DNA from: Pseudomonas libanensis
GTDB lineage: Bacteria; Pseudomonadota; Gammaproteobacteria; Pseudomonadales; Pseudomonadaceae
Direction: 5' to 3'
Assembly (NCBI RefSeq): GCF_001439685.1
Contig: NZ_JYLH01000016.1
Location: 62,001-126,000 of the forward strand
DNA length: 64,000 bases
Translations under genes and position numbers: made by a program
Notes under the pieces: model-generated
Seen by the model: only the letters and a program-made list of their open reading frames with translations
The model's database searches: none
Told to the model about the DNA's origin: nothing
Shown here: positions 43,007 through 52,308 of the stretch, piece after piece
How the letters are laid out: each line of letters begins with the position of its first letter
Numbering within the stretch: position 1 is the stretch's first letter

Positions 43007-46000
43007 ATGCGCTCAACGTCTCTCTCTCCCCGCCAAACGCCTTCGCCACAGGAGGTCCAACTGTCCGTCAGTACAGCCTCTGAATCGACGACGCCTTTAT
43101 CGAGTAACGATCAGCCCAGACCGCTCGGATCAGACTCGGATGATCGAATAAAACTCAAAGTCGGTGGCATAACGCCGGTCGTTGCCGATAGGACTGGGCC
43201 AAACGCAGCCGCCCCGCAGCTCCAATTGATTGAGCAGCATCAGACGTACAACCAGAAAATTACTGATTTGCTCAGTCACCAGATGACGCTCCAACGTTTT
43301 ATCCAGGCTCAGTTGAAAAAAACCTTTCCCCAGCTCAAGTCAATCGATCCCAACATCATCCTCGTCAACACCTATCGACAGCAGCCGCCGGCAGAGCCTG
43401 TGTTGATTTCCACGCAAACCTTATCAGAGGCATTACTCCACAAGGTCGTGCAAGTCTACAGAGACGCCATCACCGGCACACCGAATGCTGAAGAACACGG
43501 TGCAGATACGCAAACCGACTTTTACATTAACGGACCTGCAGGTGATGCCCAAACCAAGCTGGAACATCAGGGTTCCCTGCTGACCCTTGCCAAAAATATC
43601 GCAACCCGCTTTCCCGAGGCGTTGAGTAGCTACTGGAACAGACCTCCCGAAGGCTCCTTCAAGCAGCCATCACGCCTCGCACAATTATCCGCCCTGCACC
43701 GGCAAATGCTCTCCACCGAGGCAGCACTACGGTTTGAAGACGGAACTCTCAGCGAGACTGGCAAAAAGCTGATCGACACCGCCTTTCAGTACCCGACACT
43801 TGAAGCACGCGAACGCGAACTTCCCGCTGGGGATCGTCCCGGGGTGTATCCCATCCGGGTAGATGACAACTCCCCCAACGGAGCCCTTTTAGCCGGTTGC
43901 TTTCTTATCACCCGCAGTGACGGGTCGTCGGCCGAGGCGCCTTACACCGCCAGTGACACCAGGAGTATCGGGCTGGATGACACCACTGGGCCTGTAGTGC
44001 TTTATACGCCCGGAGAAGGTTTTGAGGAGTTTGCGAGCCCTGGCGACGCCCGCGAAGCACTGATGCAGAGGATCAATAACGATGACGAGAAGGCCACCCA
44101 ATTACTCAAAAGTTTGCCGCTGTCGGTAGAGCACAGTCGCGACTCTGAATGGGGAGATGACTTGCTGCTGGGGTTCGCCCCCGTCTCCGGCGACGTTGTG
44201 GCGCAGACCTTTCCCCAGTTGCTGCGGCGCCAGGCAGACGAGGTCAATGAAACCATGCAGTCCGGCTTCGCCGAAGCGCAAGCCGAAACCGGATCCTCTC
44301 GCACACCCGCGCTGCTTTCTGCCGAAACTGCCGCAGCCGTCGATGATGCCGCGGATCTTTCACTGCATTTCGATGGCAGTAATGCCCTGCTCGCACGCAA
44401 TGAACAACTGCACAACAAACTACAGCCGCAATGGCTCAAAGAACTGCCCCCCGAACAGGAAACGAATTATCGGAAACTGGAGGAAGCGGAACACGAAAGT
44501 CTCATGCACTTGCAGCCATTATTGAAAAACATCCCTCCCCTGGATATTTTCGCCAAACAATTGCTGGCCCAGGCGCTGAAAGCCAAACTGCAGGACCGCT
44601 ACCCGAATGAGGAAATAAATCCCGACAACGTGATGGTTCAGATAATTACACAGCAGTCGGGGAATATCGGTCTTTCAGGCGTCCATAATGCCCACAAGCA
44701 GCAGGTCGACACCAAGTCGCTGACCGAGCTGGCCCTTATGAACACAGCGCCATGGACTGAAAACTCGCCGACAAGCACCTGGACCGCTCACGTGGTCGGC
44801 GCCAATGGAAACTACCTGCTGACATTGGATAAGCCGTTCCTTGAGGAACTGATCAGTCAAACCGATGTGGGCGGCCGATACCTTAATCTACTGGATGACA
44901 AACTCAGCCCCACCGCCACTTCCGACGAAGCCAGGGCGCTACCCAACGCCTGTAAAGACCTTCAAAAAGCAAGGATGGCCAAGGACGCGTTCATCACCAG
45001 CCTGGATCCCGACGCCTACCTGAACAAGCAAAAAATCGCCGAACAGTGGATCAAAGCGACACTTGAGCATGACGACGCAACAACATGGCCAATCGTAAAT
45101 GGTGCATCCATTGTCTCGCACAGCGTGGCCGTGAACGGCAAACCCATCCAGGGCATGCTGGTCATCAAACCGACCAACCATCCTTCCCTTGTCCTGTACA
45201 GCCCGGATGCTCCCGACGGACGCCCGTTCAGAGAAATTGTGGACGAGGATCAACTCAACAAGCTGCTGGACACCCCCCAGTGGAAGACCTACATGGACCA
45301 GCGGGAATCACCTGTTGATAGGTATGGTATTCACGACGACCTGTTTTTGCCTGGAATCAGCAGATGGCTTAAGACATTCGCGGCCGATCATGAAGCGGGC
45401 ATCAGGCTAAAGCCAATCAAAGGGGGCATCAGTGACAGCCTTTACATGCAGGAGCTAGGGTTGCTCAGAGGAAAAGCCTTGGTTCGGATGACAACCAGCG
45501 CCGAGGTTTCGGCCCGATCCACAGTCAACAAACTAATGTTCGCCACAGATATGGCCCAACTGGTGCTGAGCCCCACCCCGGTCAGCGCTGGTACATCAGC
45601 CATCAACAGGCTCTCCAAGGCTGCGTTAAGGGAATTGCGTGCACCCGGACGAAGCCTGCCCAGGCTCCTCACCCAACCGGGGCGATGGGGTGCGGTGTAT
45701 AACGACTTCGCCATGGCTGCGTCGGGTGTTCCTTTACTCAAAAGGGCCCCGTTGCGCCCGGTGTTCAAAGCCCCTGCGGGTACGTCGATATCCGCGGGCC
45801 GCCCCTCAAGCATCCCTGCCCAGTTGCCAAACCCGGCCCATCCTGTACAGACGTTGAACCGAGGGGATCTAGCCGCTCATGCACTGGATAATCACCTATT
45901 GGTCGGAAAACCGCTCAGCGCCACCGGGCCACAGCAAGTCGGTGACAAATGGTTGATCCGTTACACCGATAATTCAGGCATGAGCAAGGTCTACCAAATA

Positions 46001-46690
46001 AGTCCGGTGTTCAAATTCGAATCAGGGTTTGTAAACGTTATAAACCCGCAGACGGGACGTCGGGTGGCTACGCTTTTGAATAAAGGGAACGGCGAATGGG
46101 CGCCAACCGGTTTACCGGGTGGCGCCAGACTACCTGCAACGTTAGAACCCCTCCCGCAGCCCCCTTCTGCCACCTCGACTAAAAACCTATTGCCTTCAAG
46201 CAGCTCTTCCGACGCCGGCAGTTGGCGAATAGAGTCGCCGGGGCAAAAACCACTTCCAGTGCTGGTCAATACCAGGGCTCGTGACCTGAACGCCGAGATG
46301 CATCTGGCAGGAGCGGCATTGAACCCCAGAGCTGCCCGAGCGGAACTGATGCGGATCACCACGTCGCAGGACCTGAACGTTGTGTTGAAAACCAATACAG
46401 TCAGCAAGTTCGTCTTCACGCAAGACAACCAACTGATCATCGGCACTATCGACAAAAGTGCGCCACCAAAATGGTTATCGCATCCTGCTATCGCGGAAAT
46501 CGGCGCCGGCAGTGGTCAATCAGAAAAAGTGGTCAGCGCAGGCTATATAAGGAAAGACGCCCTGGGGAAATTCCACCTTTCCAACGTCTCTGGACACTAT
46601 CAACCTCGACGAAGCGATCTGAGGCCTGTCCAGGAATACCTGAGGAACATGGGAGTGGATTCGACAAAGAGCAAGTTCCCGATACCCTGA
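43007..46690 (+). CDS. Dermonecrotic-toxin-like large protein (DUF6543 type)
   Basis: This 1227-residue protein has no signal peptide or strong membrane helix. The first 70 residues are Ser/Thr/Pro/Gln-rich, like secreted effector N-termini. A module at about 95-375 and a second at about 513-765 share order and motifs: AQLKKTFPQ/QALKAKLQDRYP, GCFLITRSDG/GMLVIKPTNH, VVLYTPGEGFEEF/LVLYSPDAPDGRPF. This indicates an internal duplication. Residues about 980-1031 (KWLIRYTDNSG, VINPQTGRRV) and a C-terminal NVSGHYQP motif (1193-1200) match the tail of Pseudomonas dermonecrotic-toxin-domain proteins. Base composition is visibly less GC-rich than its neighbours, suggesting acquisition. No immunity or chaperone gene adjoins it. 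It is probably a secreted toxin or effector; activity and export route are unknown. Confidence 0.8.
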   Translation: MRSTSLSPRQTPSPQEVQLSVSTASESTTPLSSNDQPRPLGSDSDDRIKLKVGGITPVVADRTGPNAAAPQLQLIEQHQTYNQKITDLLSHQMTLQRFIQAQLKKTFPQLKSIDPNIILVNTYRQQPPAEPVLISTQTLSEALLHKVVQVYRDAITGTPNAEEHGADTQTDFYINGPAGDAQTKLEHQGSLLTLAKNIATRFPEALSSYWNRPPEGSFKQPSRLAQLSALHRQMLSTEAALRFEDGTLSETGKKLIDTAFQYPTLEARERELPAGDRPGVYPIRVDDNSPNGALLAGCFLITRSDGSSAEAPYTASDTRSIGLDDTTGPVVLYTPGEGFEEFASPGDAREALMQRINNDDEKATQLLKSLPLSVEHSRDSEWGDDLLLGFAPVSGDVVAQTFPQLLRRQADEVNETMQSGFAEAQAETGSSRTPALLSAETAAAVDDAADLSLHFDGSNALLARNEQLHNKLQPQWLKELPPEQETNYRKLEEAEHESLMHLQPLLKNIPPLDIFAKQLLAQALKAKLQDRYPNEEINPDNVMVQIITQQSGNIGLSGVHNAHKQQVDTKSLTELALMNTAPWTENSPTSTWTAHVVGANGNYLLTLDKPFLEELISQTDVGGRYLNLLDDKLSPTATSDEARALPNACKDLQKARMAKDAFITSLDPDAYLNKQKIAEQWIKATLEHDDATTWPIVNGASIVSHSVAVNGKPIQGMLVIKPTNHPSLVLYSPDAPDGRPFREIVDEDQLNKLLDTPQWKTYMDQRESPVDRYGIHDDLFLPGISRWLKTFAADHEAGIRLKPIKGGISDSLYMQELGLLRGKALVRMTTSAEVSARSTVNKLMFATDMAQLVLSPTPVSAGTSAINRLSKAALRELRAPGRSLPRLLTQPGRWGAVYNDFAMAASGVPLLKRAPLRPVFKAPAGTSISAGRPSSIPAQLPNPAHPVQTLNRGDLAAHALDNHLLVGKPLSATGPQQVGDKWLIRYTDNSGMSKVYQISPVFKFESGFVNVINPQTGRRVATLLNKGNGEWAPTGLPGGARLPATLEPLPQPPSATSTKNLLPSSSSSDAGSWRIESPGQKPLPVLVNTRARDLNAEMHLAGAALNPRAARAELMRITTSQDLNVVLKTNTVSKFVFTQDNQLIIGTIDKSAPPKWLSHPAIAEIGAGSGQSEKVVSAGYIRKDALGKFHLSNVSGHYQPRRSDLRPVQEYLRNMGVDSTKSKFPIP

Positions 46691-46721
46691 AACAGGCAGC
46701 CTGTCTTAACACTGCATATAA

Positions 46722-46753
46722 AAAAGCCCCGGAGCATTTGATCCGGGGCTTTT
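46722..46753 (+). terminator. Rho-independent terminator after the toxin-like gene
   Basis: AAAAGCCCCGG and CCGGGGCTTTT form an 11-bp stem with a short loop. A and T runs on both sides make it usable from both directions, so it also ends the convergent brnQ gene. Confidence 0.9.
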
Positions 46754-46778
46754 CGATTACAGCATATGACCAGAGGCG

Positions 46779-48092
46779 TTAAGCGATCGCTTCGCTACGC
46801 TTGCCCAGAAGGCGATCAACCACTACAGCAACAACCAGCGTCATCACCGACGGCACCAGCCACGCCAGGCCCTGCTCGCTCAGCGGCAGATGCGTCAACT
46901 GCGCTGGCATCCAATCCGCCAGGCCCGCCCCCTTGAGAGCGTCGATGCAGCCAAAGATGAACGACACCAGCATTACTGGTCCGACAATACGCCCTTGCTC
47001 CTGCCAGAAATCCTTACAGAAGCTCAGCGCCACCAACACGATGCACGGTGGGTAGATGGCGGTGAGTACCGGAATCGAGAAGGCGATCAGCTTGGTCAGG
47101 CCCAGGTTGGACACGAACAGCGAGAACAGCGCCAGGATCACCACCAGGGTCTTATAGGACAGCGGCAGGATCTTGCTGAAGTATTCGGCGCAGGCGCAGG
47201 TCAGGCCCACGGCGGTGACCAGGCACGCCAGGGAGATCAATACGGCGAGGAAGCCGCTGCCCAGGGAGCCGAACGTATGTTGCACATAGGCGTGCAGTAC
47301 CGCTGCGCCGTTGCTGGCGCCGGCTGCCACGGCATGGCTGCCCGAGCCCAGGCGGAACAGGCTGACGTACACCAGTGCCAGGCCCACGCCGGCAATCAGC
47401 CCGGCAATGATCGCGTAGCGGGTGATCAGCTTGGGCGACTCGACACCCCGGGAGCGGATCGCGTTGACGATCACGATGCCGAACACCAGGGCGCCCAGGG
47501 TATCCATGGTCAGGTAGCCATTGATAAAACCTTGGGAGAATGGCGCGGCGACGTATTCCGTGGTGGCAACCCCTACTTCACCGGCCGGCAAGGCAAACGC
47601 GGCGATACCGAGGATGGCCAGGGCAATGATCTTCAGCGGTGCGAGGAAACGACCTACGGTGTCCAGCAACCGGCCTGGATACAGCGAGACGAAGAACACC
47701 ACCAGGAAGTACACCGAGCTGTAGAGGAACAGCGCCAACGGACTTTCACCGGTCAACGGCGCAAGGCCCACTTCAAATGACACCGTCGCAGTACGCGGGG
47801 TCGCGAACAGCGGCCCTACCGCCAGGTACGCCGCCGCCGCCAGGAGGCCACCGGCGATCTTGCCGATCGGGCTGCTCAGCGCATCCATGCCACCACCGAC
47901 CTTGGCCAGGGCAATTACAGTGACCACCGGCAAACCGACCGCGGTGATCAAGAAGCCCAGCGCCGCCATCCAGACATGGGGTCCGGACTGCAAGCCGACG
48001 ATAGGCGGGAAGATGATGTTGCCGGCGCCCACGAACAGGGCAAATGTCATAAAGCCCAACGCCAGGATATCCTGGCTTTTCAACACTTTCAT
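46779..48092 (-). CDS. brnQ: Branched-chain amino acid transport system II carrier protein
   Basis: The protein has about twelve hydrophobic segments and the LIVCS/BrnQ N-terminal signature ILALGFMTFALFVGAGNIIF, then PPIVGLQSG. It carries leucine, isoleucine and valine with sodium or protons across the inner membrane. The ATG at 48092 gives 437 residues, the length I expect for the Pseudomonas BraB/BraZ carriers; an in-frame GTG at 48107 would add five residues. No strong ribosome site is visible for either. It is monocistronic, convergent with the toxin-like gene. Its upstream 428 bp hold a REPIN and the sucD terminator. Confidence 0.93.
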   Translation of the reverse strand: MKVLKSQDILALGFMTFALFVGAGNIIFPPIVGLQSGPHVWMAALGFLITAVGLPVVTVIALAKVGGGMDALSSPIGKIAGGLLAAAAYLAVGPLFATPRTATVSFEVGLAPLTGESPLALFLYSSVYFLVVFFVSLYPGRLLDTVGRFLAPLKIIALAILGIAAFALPAGEVGVATTEYVAAPFSQGFINGYLTMDTLGALVFGIVIVNAIRSRGVESPKLITRYAIIAGLIAGVGLALVYVSLFRLGSGSHAVAAGASNGAAVLHAYVQHTFGSLGSGFLAVLISLACLVTAVGLTCACAEYFSKILPLSYKTLVVILALFSLFVSNLGLTKLIAFSIPVLTAIYPPCIVLVALSFCKDFWQEQGRIVGPVMLVSFIFGCIDALKGAGLADWMPAQLTHLPLSEQGLAWLVPSVMTLVVAVVVDRLLGKRSEAIA

Positions 48093-48335
48093 TTGAGGAA
48101 ATACCACACTACTGAATCGGAATTTAGAGAGGGCTTCCCTATGGATGAGGGAAATGCTGCCGGCCCTGATGGGGGCTGACCGTACCAGCGCGCAGCTTCC
48201 TTTTGGGATGCGGACGCATAAAGAGGCGGCTAGGGTACAGAATTAGGCTGACAAACGCACTGTTGCGGGGCGCACTGTCCGATAAGCGACATTCAAATGT
48301 CGCGTTTTCATACTTAATTGGGCAATACGGAACCC

Positions 48336-48423
48336 TGTGGGAGCTGGCTTGCCTGCGATGGCATCGACTCGGTTTGGCTGATGCACCCAGTTGTCTGCAT
48401 CGCAGGCAAGCCAGCTCCCACAT
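48336..48423. repeat. REPIN (GAGCTGGCTTGCCTGCGATG subtype)
   Basis: TGTGGGAGCTGGCTTGCCTG faces CAGGCAAGCCAGCTCCCACA with GCGATG/CATCGC extension. This subtype also appears at 61645. Frames read through this hairpin encode CGSWLACD-like peptides on both strands, a known artefact. The rest of 48093-48335 shows no gene. Confidence 0.92.
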
Positions 48424-48465
48424 TGAACCGAGCACATTCTCCAATCTGGCTATACCCGGAATGCA

Positions 48466-48492
48466 CAAAGGCCACCCGAAGGTGGCCTTTGT
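48466..48492 (-). terminator. Rho-independent terminator of the suc operon
   Basis: CAAAGGCCACC and GGTGGCCTTTG form an 11-bp stem with a CGAA tetraloop-like centre, 28 bp after the sucD stop. Confidence 0.88.
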
Positions 48493-48520
48493 GTGGTGAA
48501 GCGTCAGCTAAGCGCGAGGC

Positions 48521-49402
48521 TTACTTGACAGCCCAACCAGTCAGCTCGGCCAGGGCCTTGCCGATGTCTGCCAGCGAACGCACGGTTTTAACCCCTGCGT
48601 CTTGCAGAGCAGCGAATTTCTCGTCTGCAGTGCCTTTGCCGCCAGAGATGATTGCGCCAGCATGGCCCATGCGCTTGCCCGCAGGAGCAGTCACACCAGC
48701 GATGTAGGAAACAACCGGCTTGGTCACGTGTGCCTTGATGTAGGCAGCCGCTTCTTCTTCAGCCGAACCGCCGATCTCACCGATCATGACGATCGCTTCG
48801 GTCTTCGGGTCTTCCTGGAACAGCTTCAGGATATCGATGAAGTTCGAGCCTGGGATCGGGTCACCGCCGATGCCGACGCAAGTCGACTGACCGAAACCGG
48901 CGTCAGTGGTCTGCTTCACAGCTTCGTAGGTCAGGGTGCCGGAACGGGAAACGATACCGACTTTACCTGGCAAGTGAATGTGACCTGGCATGATGCCGAT
49001 CTTGCATTCGCCTGGGGTGATCACACCTGGGCAGTTAGGGCCGATCAGGACTACGCCCAGCTCGTCGCATTTAACTTTAGCGTCCAGCATGTCCAGGGTA
49101 GGAATGCCTTCGGTGATGCAGACGATCAGCTTGATGCCGCCGAATGCCGCTTCCAGGATCGAGTCCTTGCAGAAAGGAGCTGGAACGTAGATTACGCTGG
49201 CGGTGGCGCCAGTGGCTTCTACAGCTTCTTTCACGGTGTTGAACACTGGCAGGCCCAGGTGCTCGGTGCCGCCTTTGCCTGGCGTTACGCCGCCAACCAT
49301 CTGGGTGCCGTACTCGATGGCTTGCTGGGTGTGGAAACTACCTTGCGAACCGGTAATACCCTGGCAGATAACTTTGGTGTCTTTATTGATCAGGACGCTC
49401 AT
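48521..49402 (-). CDS. sucD: Succinyl-CoA synthetase alpha subunit
   Basis: The 293-residue protein has CoA-binding ITGSQGSFHTQQAI, the IGPNCPGVITPGECKIGIMP segment and the phosphorylated His in GRMGHAGAI-type context (KRMGHAGAIISGG). With SucC it converts succinyl-CoA to succinate while making ATP or GTP. Its start overlaps the sucC stop by one base. It is the last gene of the nine-gene TCA transcript block. Confidence 0.98.
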   Translation of the reverse strand: MSVLINKDTKVICQGITGSQGSFHTQQAIEYGTQMVGGVTPGKGGTEHLGLPVFNTVKEAVEATGATASVIYVPAPFCKDSILEAAFGGIKLIVCITEGIPTLDMLDAKVKCDELGVVLIGPNCPGVITPGECKIGIMPGHIHLPGKVGIVSRSGTLTYEAVKQTTDAGFGQSTCVGIGGDPIPGSNFIDILKLFQEDPKTEAIVMIGEIGGSAEEEAAAYIKAHVTKPVVSYIAGVTAPAGKRMGHAGAIISGGKGTADEKFAALQDAGVKTVRSLADIGKALAELTGWAVK

Positions 49403-50568
49403 TACTTGCCCTCCGCAGCTTTGACAACTTGTTGAGCAGCGTCGGTCAGGCTGGTAGCCGCGATGATGTTCAAACCGCTTTCTGCCAGTACTTTAGCGCC
49501 CAGTTCAGCGTTGTTACCTTCAAGGCGCACAACAACCGGGATTTTGACGCCGACTTCTTTCACTGCACCGATGATGCCTTCGGCGATCATGTCGCAACGA
49601 ACGATGCCGCCGAAGATGTTGACCAGTACTGCAGCGACGTTCGAGTCGGACAGGATGATCTTGAACGCTTCGGTAACGCGCTCTTTGGTAGCGCCACCAC
49701 CTACGTCGAGGAAGTTGGCTGGCTTGCCGCCATGCAGGTTGACGATGTCCATGGTACCCATGGCCAGGCCAGCACCGTTGACCATGCAACCGATGTTACC
49801 TTCCAGGGCTACGTAGTTCAGTTCGAACTTGGCAGCGTGCGCTTCGCGCGGATCGTCTTGCGACGGATCGTGGAAAGTCTTCAGCTTAGGCTGACGGTAC
49901 ATGGCGTTGGCGTCGATGTTGATCTTGGCGTCGAGGCAATGCAGATCGCCGTCAGCCTTGATCACCAGCGGGTTCACTTCCAGCAGGGCCAGATCGTGAT
50001 CCTGGAACAGTTTGGCCAGACCTACGAAGATCTTGGCGAACTGGGCAACTTGCTTGCCTTCCAGACCCAGCTGGAAAGCCAGTTCACGACCCTGGAATGG
50101 CTGGGCGCCAACCAGTGGATCGATAGTGGCCTTCAGAATTTTTTCTGGGGTTTCGTGAGCGATCTTCTCGATGTCCACGCCACCTTCGGTGGAAGCCATG
50201 AATACGATGCGACGGCTCGAACGGTCAACGACAGCGCCCAGGTACAGCTCTTTAGCGATATCAGTGCACGATTCAACCAGGATCTTGGTGACTGGCTGGC
50301 CATTGGCATCAGTCTGGTAAGTCACCAGACGCTTGCCCAGCCACTGCTGTGCGAAGGCCTTGGCGTCTTCTTTGCTGCGAACCAGCTTGACGCCGCCCGC
50401 TTTACCGCGACCACCGGCGTGGACCTGGGCTTTGACCACCCACTCACTGCCGCCGATTTTGTCGCAAGCTTCTGCTGCTGCTTCCGGGGTGTCTACTGCG
50501 TAGCCCTTGGAAACTGGCAGGCCGTATTCAGCGAACAGCTGCTTACCCTGATACTCGTGAAGATTCAT
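49402..50568 (-). CDS. sucC: Succinyl-CoA synthetase beta subunit
   Basis: The protein begins MNLHEYQGKQLFAEYGLPVS and has 388 residues, the standard SucC length. The ATP-grasp region includes KAQVHAGGRGKAGGV, and the C-terminal half shows VNIFGGIVRCD. The frame extends to 50616, but the extra 16 residues are not part of the family. SucC binds the nucleotide and couples to sucD through overlapping codons. Confidence 0.98.
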   Translation of the reverse strand: MNLHEYQGKQLFAEYGLPVSKGYAVDTPEAAAEACDKIGGSEWVVKAQVHAGGRGKAGGVKLVRSKEDAKAFAQQWLGKRLVTYQTDANGQPVTKILVESCTDIAKELYLGAVVDRSSRRIVFMASTEGGVDIEKIAHETPEKILKATIDPLVGAQPFQGRELAFQLGLEGKQVAQFAKIFVGLAKLFQDHDLALLEVNPLVIKADGDLHCLDAKINIDANAMYRQPKLKTFHDPSQDDPREAHAAKFELNYVALEGNIGCMVNGAGLAMGTMDIVNLHGGKPANFLDVGGGATKERVTEAFKIILSDSNVAAVLVNIFGGIVRCDMIAEGIIGAVKEVGVKIPVVVRLEGNNAELGAKVLAESGLNIIAATSLTDAAQQVVKAAEGK

Positions 50569-50712
50569 GCTTTTTACCGTCTTCGTTAGGTACTGCGCAT
50601 TCGGCGCTGCGCTCATTATGAGTGCCGCGCCACCTGTGACTGCTGCTTGCGCAACTTGCGAGGCTCAAGGCCCGTAAAGCTGCGCAAGGCTGCGTCCAGC
50701 GGATATTCCGCG

Positions 50713-50736
50713 GTGAGTCTTGCGCGCAAGGCTCAC
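50713..50736. repeat. Near-perfect palindrome in the lpd-sucC gap
   Basis: The centre CTTGCGCGCAAG is an exact palindrome and is extended on both sides by GTGAG/CTCAC, with one mismatched pair. It lies 37 bp before the lpd stop side of the gap. A second small palindrome, GCGGATATTCCGC, is at 50699. The 204-bp gap holds no gene; these structures may attenuate or stabilise the mRNA between lpd and sucC. Confidence 0.55.
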
Positions 50737-50772
50737 GACGGGCAACTCCGCCGTGGTTTCTTATTATCTCGC

Positions 50773-52209
50773 TTAACGCTTCTTCTTGTTGGCGATGTGG
50801 ATGGCTCCGCCATTCACTGCCAACGCGGCTTCGTGCAGCGCTTCGGACAGGGTCGGATGGGAGAAGACCATCATGCCCAGATCCTCGGCACTGGTGCCGA
50901 ATTCCATGCCGATCGCGCCTTGCTGAACCAGTTCTGCAGCGCTTGGGCCAATCACGTGGACGCCCAATACGCGGTCAGTCTTGGCATCAGCGATGACTTT
51001 GACAAAACCACCGGTGTCGTTGGCTGCCATGGCACGGCCAGAAGCGGCAAACGGGAAGGTGCCGACGTTAACTTCAACGCCTTCAGCTTTCAACTGCTGT
51101 TCGTTCTTGCCGACCCATGCAATTTCCGGGTGGGTGTAGATAACCGATGGGATCAGGTCATAGTTCATCTGGGTCTTGTGACCCTTGATGCGCTCGACGA
51201 CCATGATGCCCTCTTCGGAAGCCTTGTGGGCCAGCATCATGCCACGAACCACGTCGCCAATGGCATAGACGCCAGGCACGGTGGTAGCGCAATGATCGTC
51301 AACGTGGATAAAACCACGCTCGTCGATGTTCACGCCGCTGTCGGAAGCCAGCAGGTCATTGGTCACCGGACGGCGACCAACGGCTACGATCAGCTTGTCG
51401 AAGGTGATGGTCTGCTCGCCGTCTTTATCGGTGTAGGTCACTACGACTTCTTCGCCGTTGACCTTGGAACCGGTAACACGGGCGCCGAGCTTGATGTCCA
51501 GACCTTGTTTGGTCAGGGTTTTCAGCGCTTCCTTGGAGACGGCAGTGTCGGCCGCCAGCAGGAACGTGTCCAGGGCTTCCAGCACGGTGACTTGAGCACC
51601 CAGGCGCGACCATACCGAACCCAGCTCCAGGCCGATCACGCCGGCGCCGATCACGCCCAGGCGCTTAGGTACGGCTTGGAATTCCAGGGCGCCAGTCGAA
51701 TCAACGATCACGTTGTTATCAACAGGAGCAGGCGGAATGTCGATTGGACGCGAACCTGGCGCCAGGATCACGTTTTCGGCTTCGATGACTTCAACCGAAC
51801 CGTCTGGCTTGGTGACTTCAACTTTCTTGCCGGCCAGCAACTTGCCGTGGCCTTGAATCGAAGTAACGCCGTTGGCCTTGAACAAGGTGGCAACGCCGGA
51901 AGTCAGGCCTTTGACGATGTTGGCTTTACGGCCGACCATCGCTGGCACGTCCATGGTCACGCCAGCATGGTTGATGCCGTGGATCGCGAAGCCGTCTTGG
52001 GCTTCGTGGAATTTCCAGGAGCTGTCCAGCAGCGCCTTGGAAGGAATGCAGCCAACGTTCAGGCAGGTGCCGCCCAGCGCCAGCTTGCCTTCCTTGTCGG
52101 TGTATTTTTCGATGCAGGCAGTCGAGAGGCCCAGTTGCGCGGCCTTGATGGCGGCAACATAGCCGCCAGGGCCTGCACCAATCACTACAACGTCAAATTT
52201 CTGTGTCAT
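50773..52209 (-). CDS. lpd: Dihydrolipoamide dehydrogenase (E3)
   Basis: The 478-residue flavoprotein has the FAD motif VVIGAGPGGYVAA, the redox disulfide Cys49/Cys54 in GGTCLNVGCIPSK, the NAD motif GAGVIGLELGSVW and the C-terminal HPTLSEALHEAA His/Glu pair. It reoxidises the lipoyl groups of SucB in 2-oxoglutarate dehydrogenase and may serve other complexes. Position after sucB identifies it as the LpdG-type E3. Confidence 0.98.
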   Translation of the reverse strand: MTQKFDVVVIGAGPGGYVAAIKAAQLGLSTACIEKYTDKEGKLALGGTCLNVGCIPSKALLDSSWKFHEAQDGFAIHGINHAGVTMDVPAMVGRKANIVKGLTSGVATLFKANGVTSIQGHGKLLAGKKVEVTKPDGSVEVIEAENVILAPGSRPIDIPPAPVDNNVIVDSTGALEFQAVPKRLGVIGAGVIGLELGSVWSRLGAQVTVLEALDTFLLAADTAVSKEALKTLTKQGLDIKLGARVTGSKVNGEEVVVTYTDKDGEQTITFDKLIVAVGRRPVTNDLLASDSGVNIDERGFIHVDDHCATTVPGVYAIGDVVRGMMLAHKASEEGIMVVERIKGHKTQMNYDLIPSVIYTHPEIAWVGKNEQQLKAEGVEVNVGTFPFAASGRAMAANDTGGFVKVIADAKTDRVLGVHVIGPSAAELVQQGAIGMEFGTSAEDLGMMVFSHPTLSEALHEAALAVNGGAIHIANKKKR

Positions 52210-52248
52210 GAAAATAGATCCTCTATTTGCGACAAGCTTTTAGCCACA

Positions 52249-52301
52249 AGCCGCAAGCCAAGCTGCTTTTTCCTACAGCTTGTAGCTCGCAACTTGCGGC
52301 T
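52249..52301. repeat. Nested hairpin in the sucB-lpd gap
   Basis: AGCCGCAAG (52249) pairs with CTTGCGGCT (52293), and inside it AAGCTG (52260) pairs with CAGCTT (52276). The structure fills most of the 99-bp gap. It is a dispersed Pseudomonas intergenic motif by appearance, possibly limiting mRNA decay or read-through between sucB and lpd. Confidence 0.6.
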
Positions 52302-52308
52302 GCTTCTA

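Noticed and set aside
48203..48499. Short frames with CGSWLACD-like peptides
   Set aside because: Produced by REPIN sequence read on either strand.
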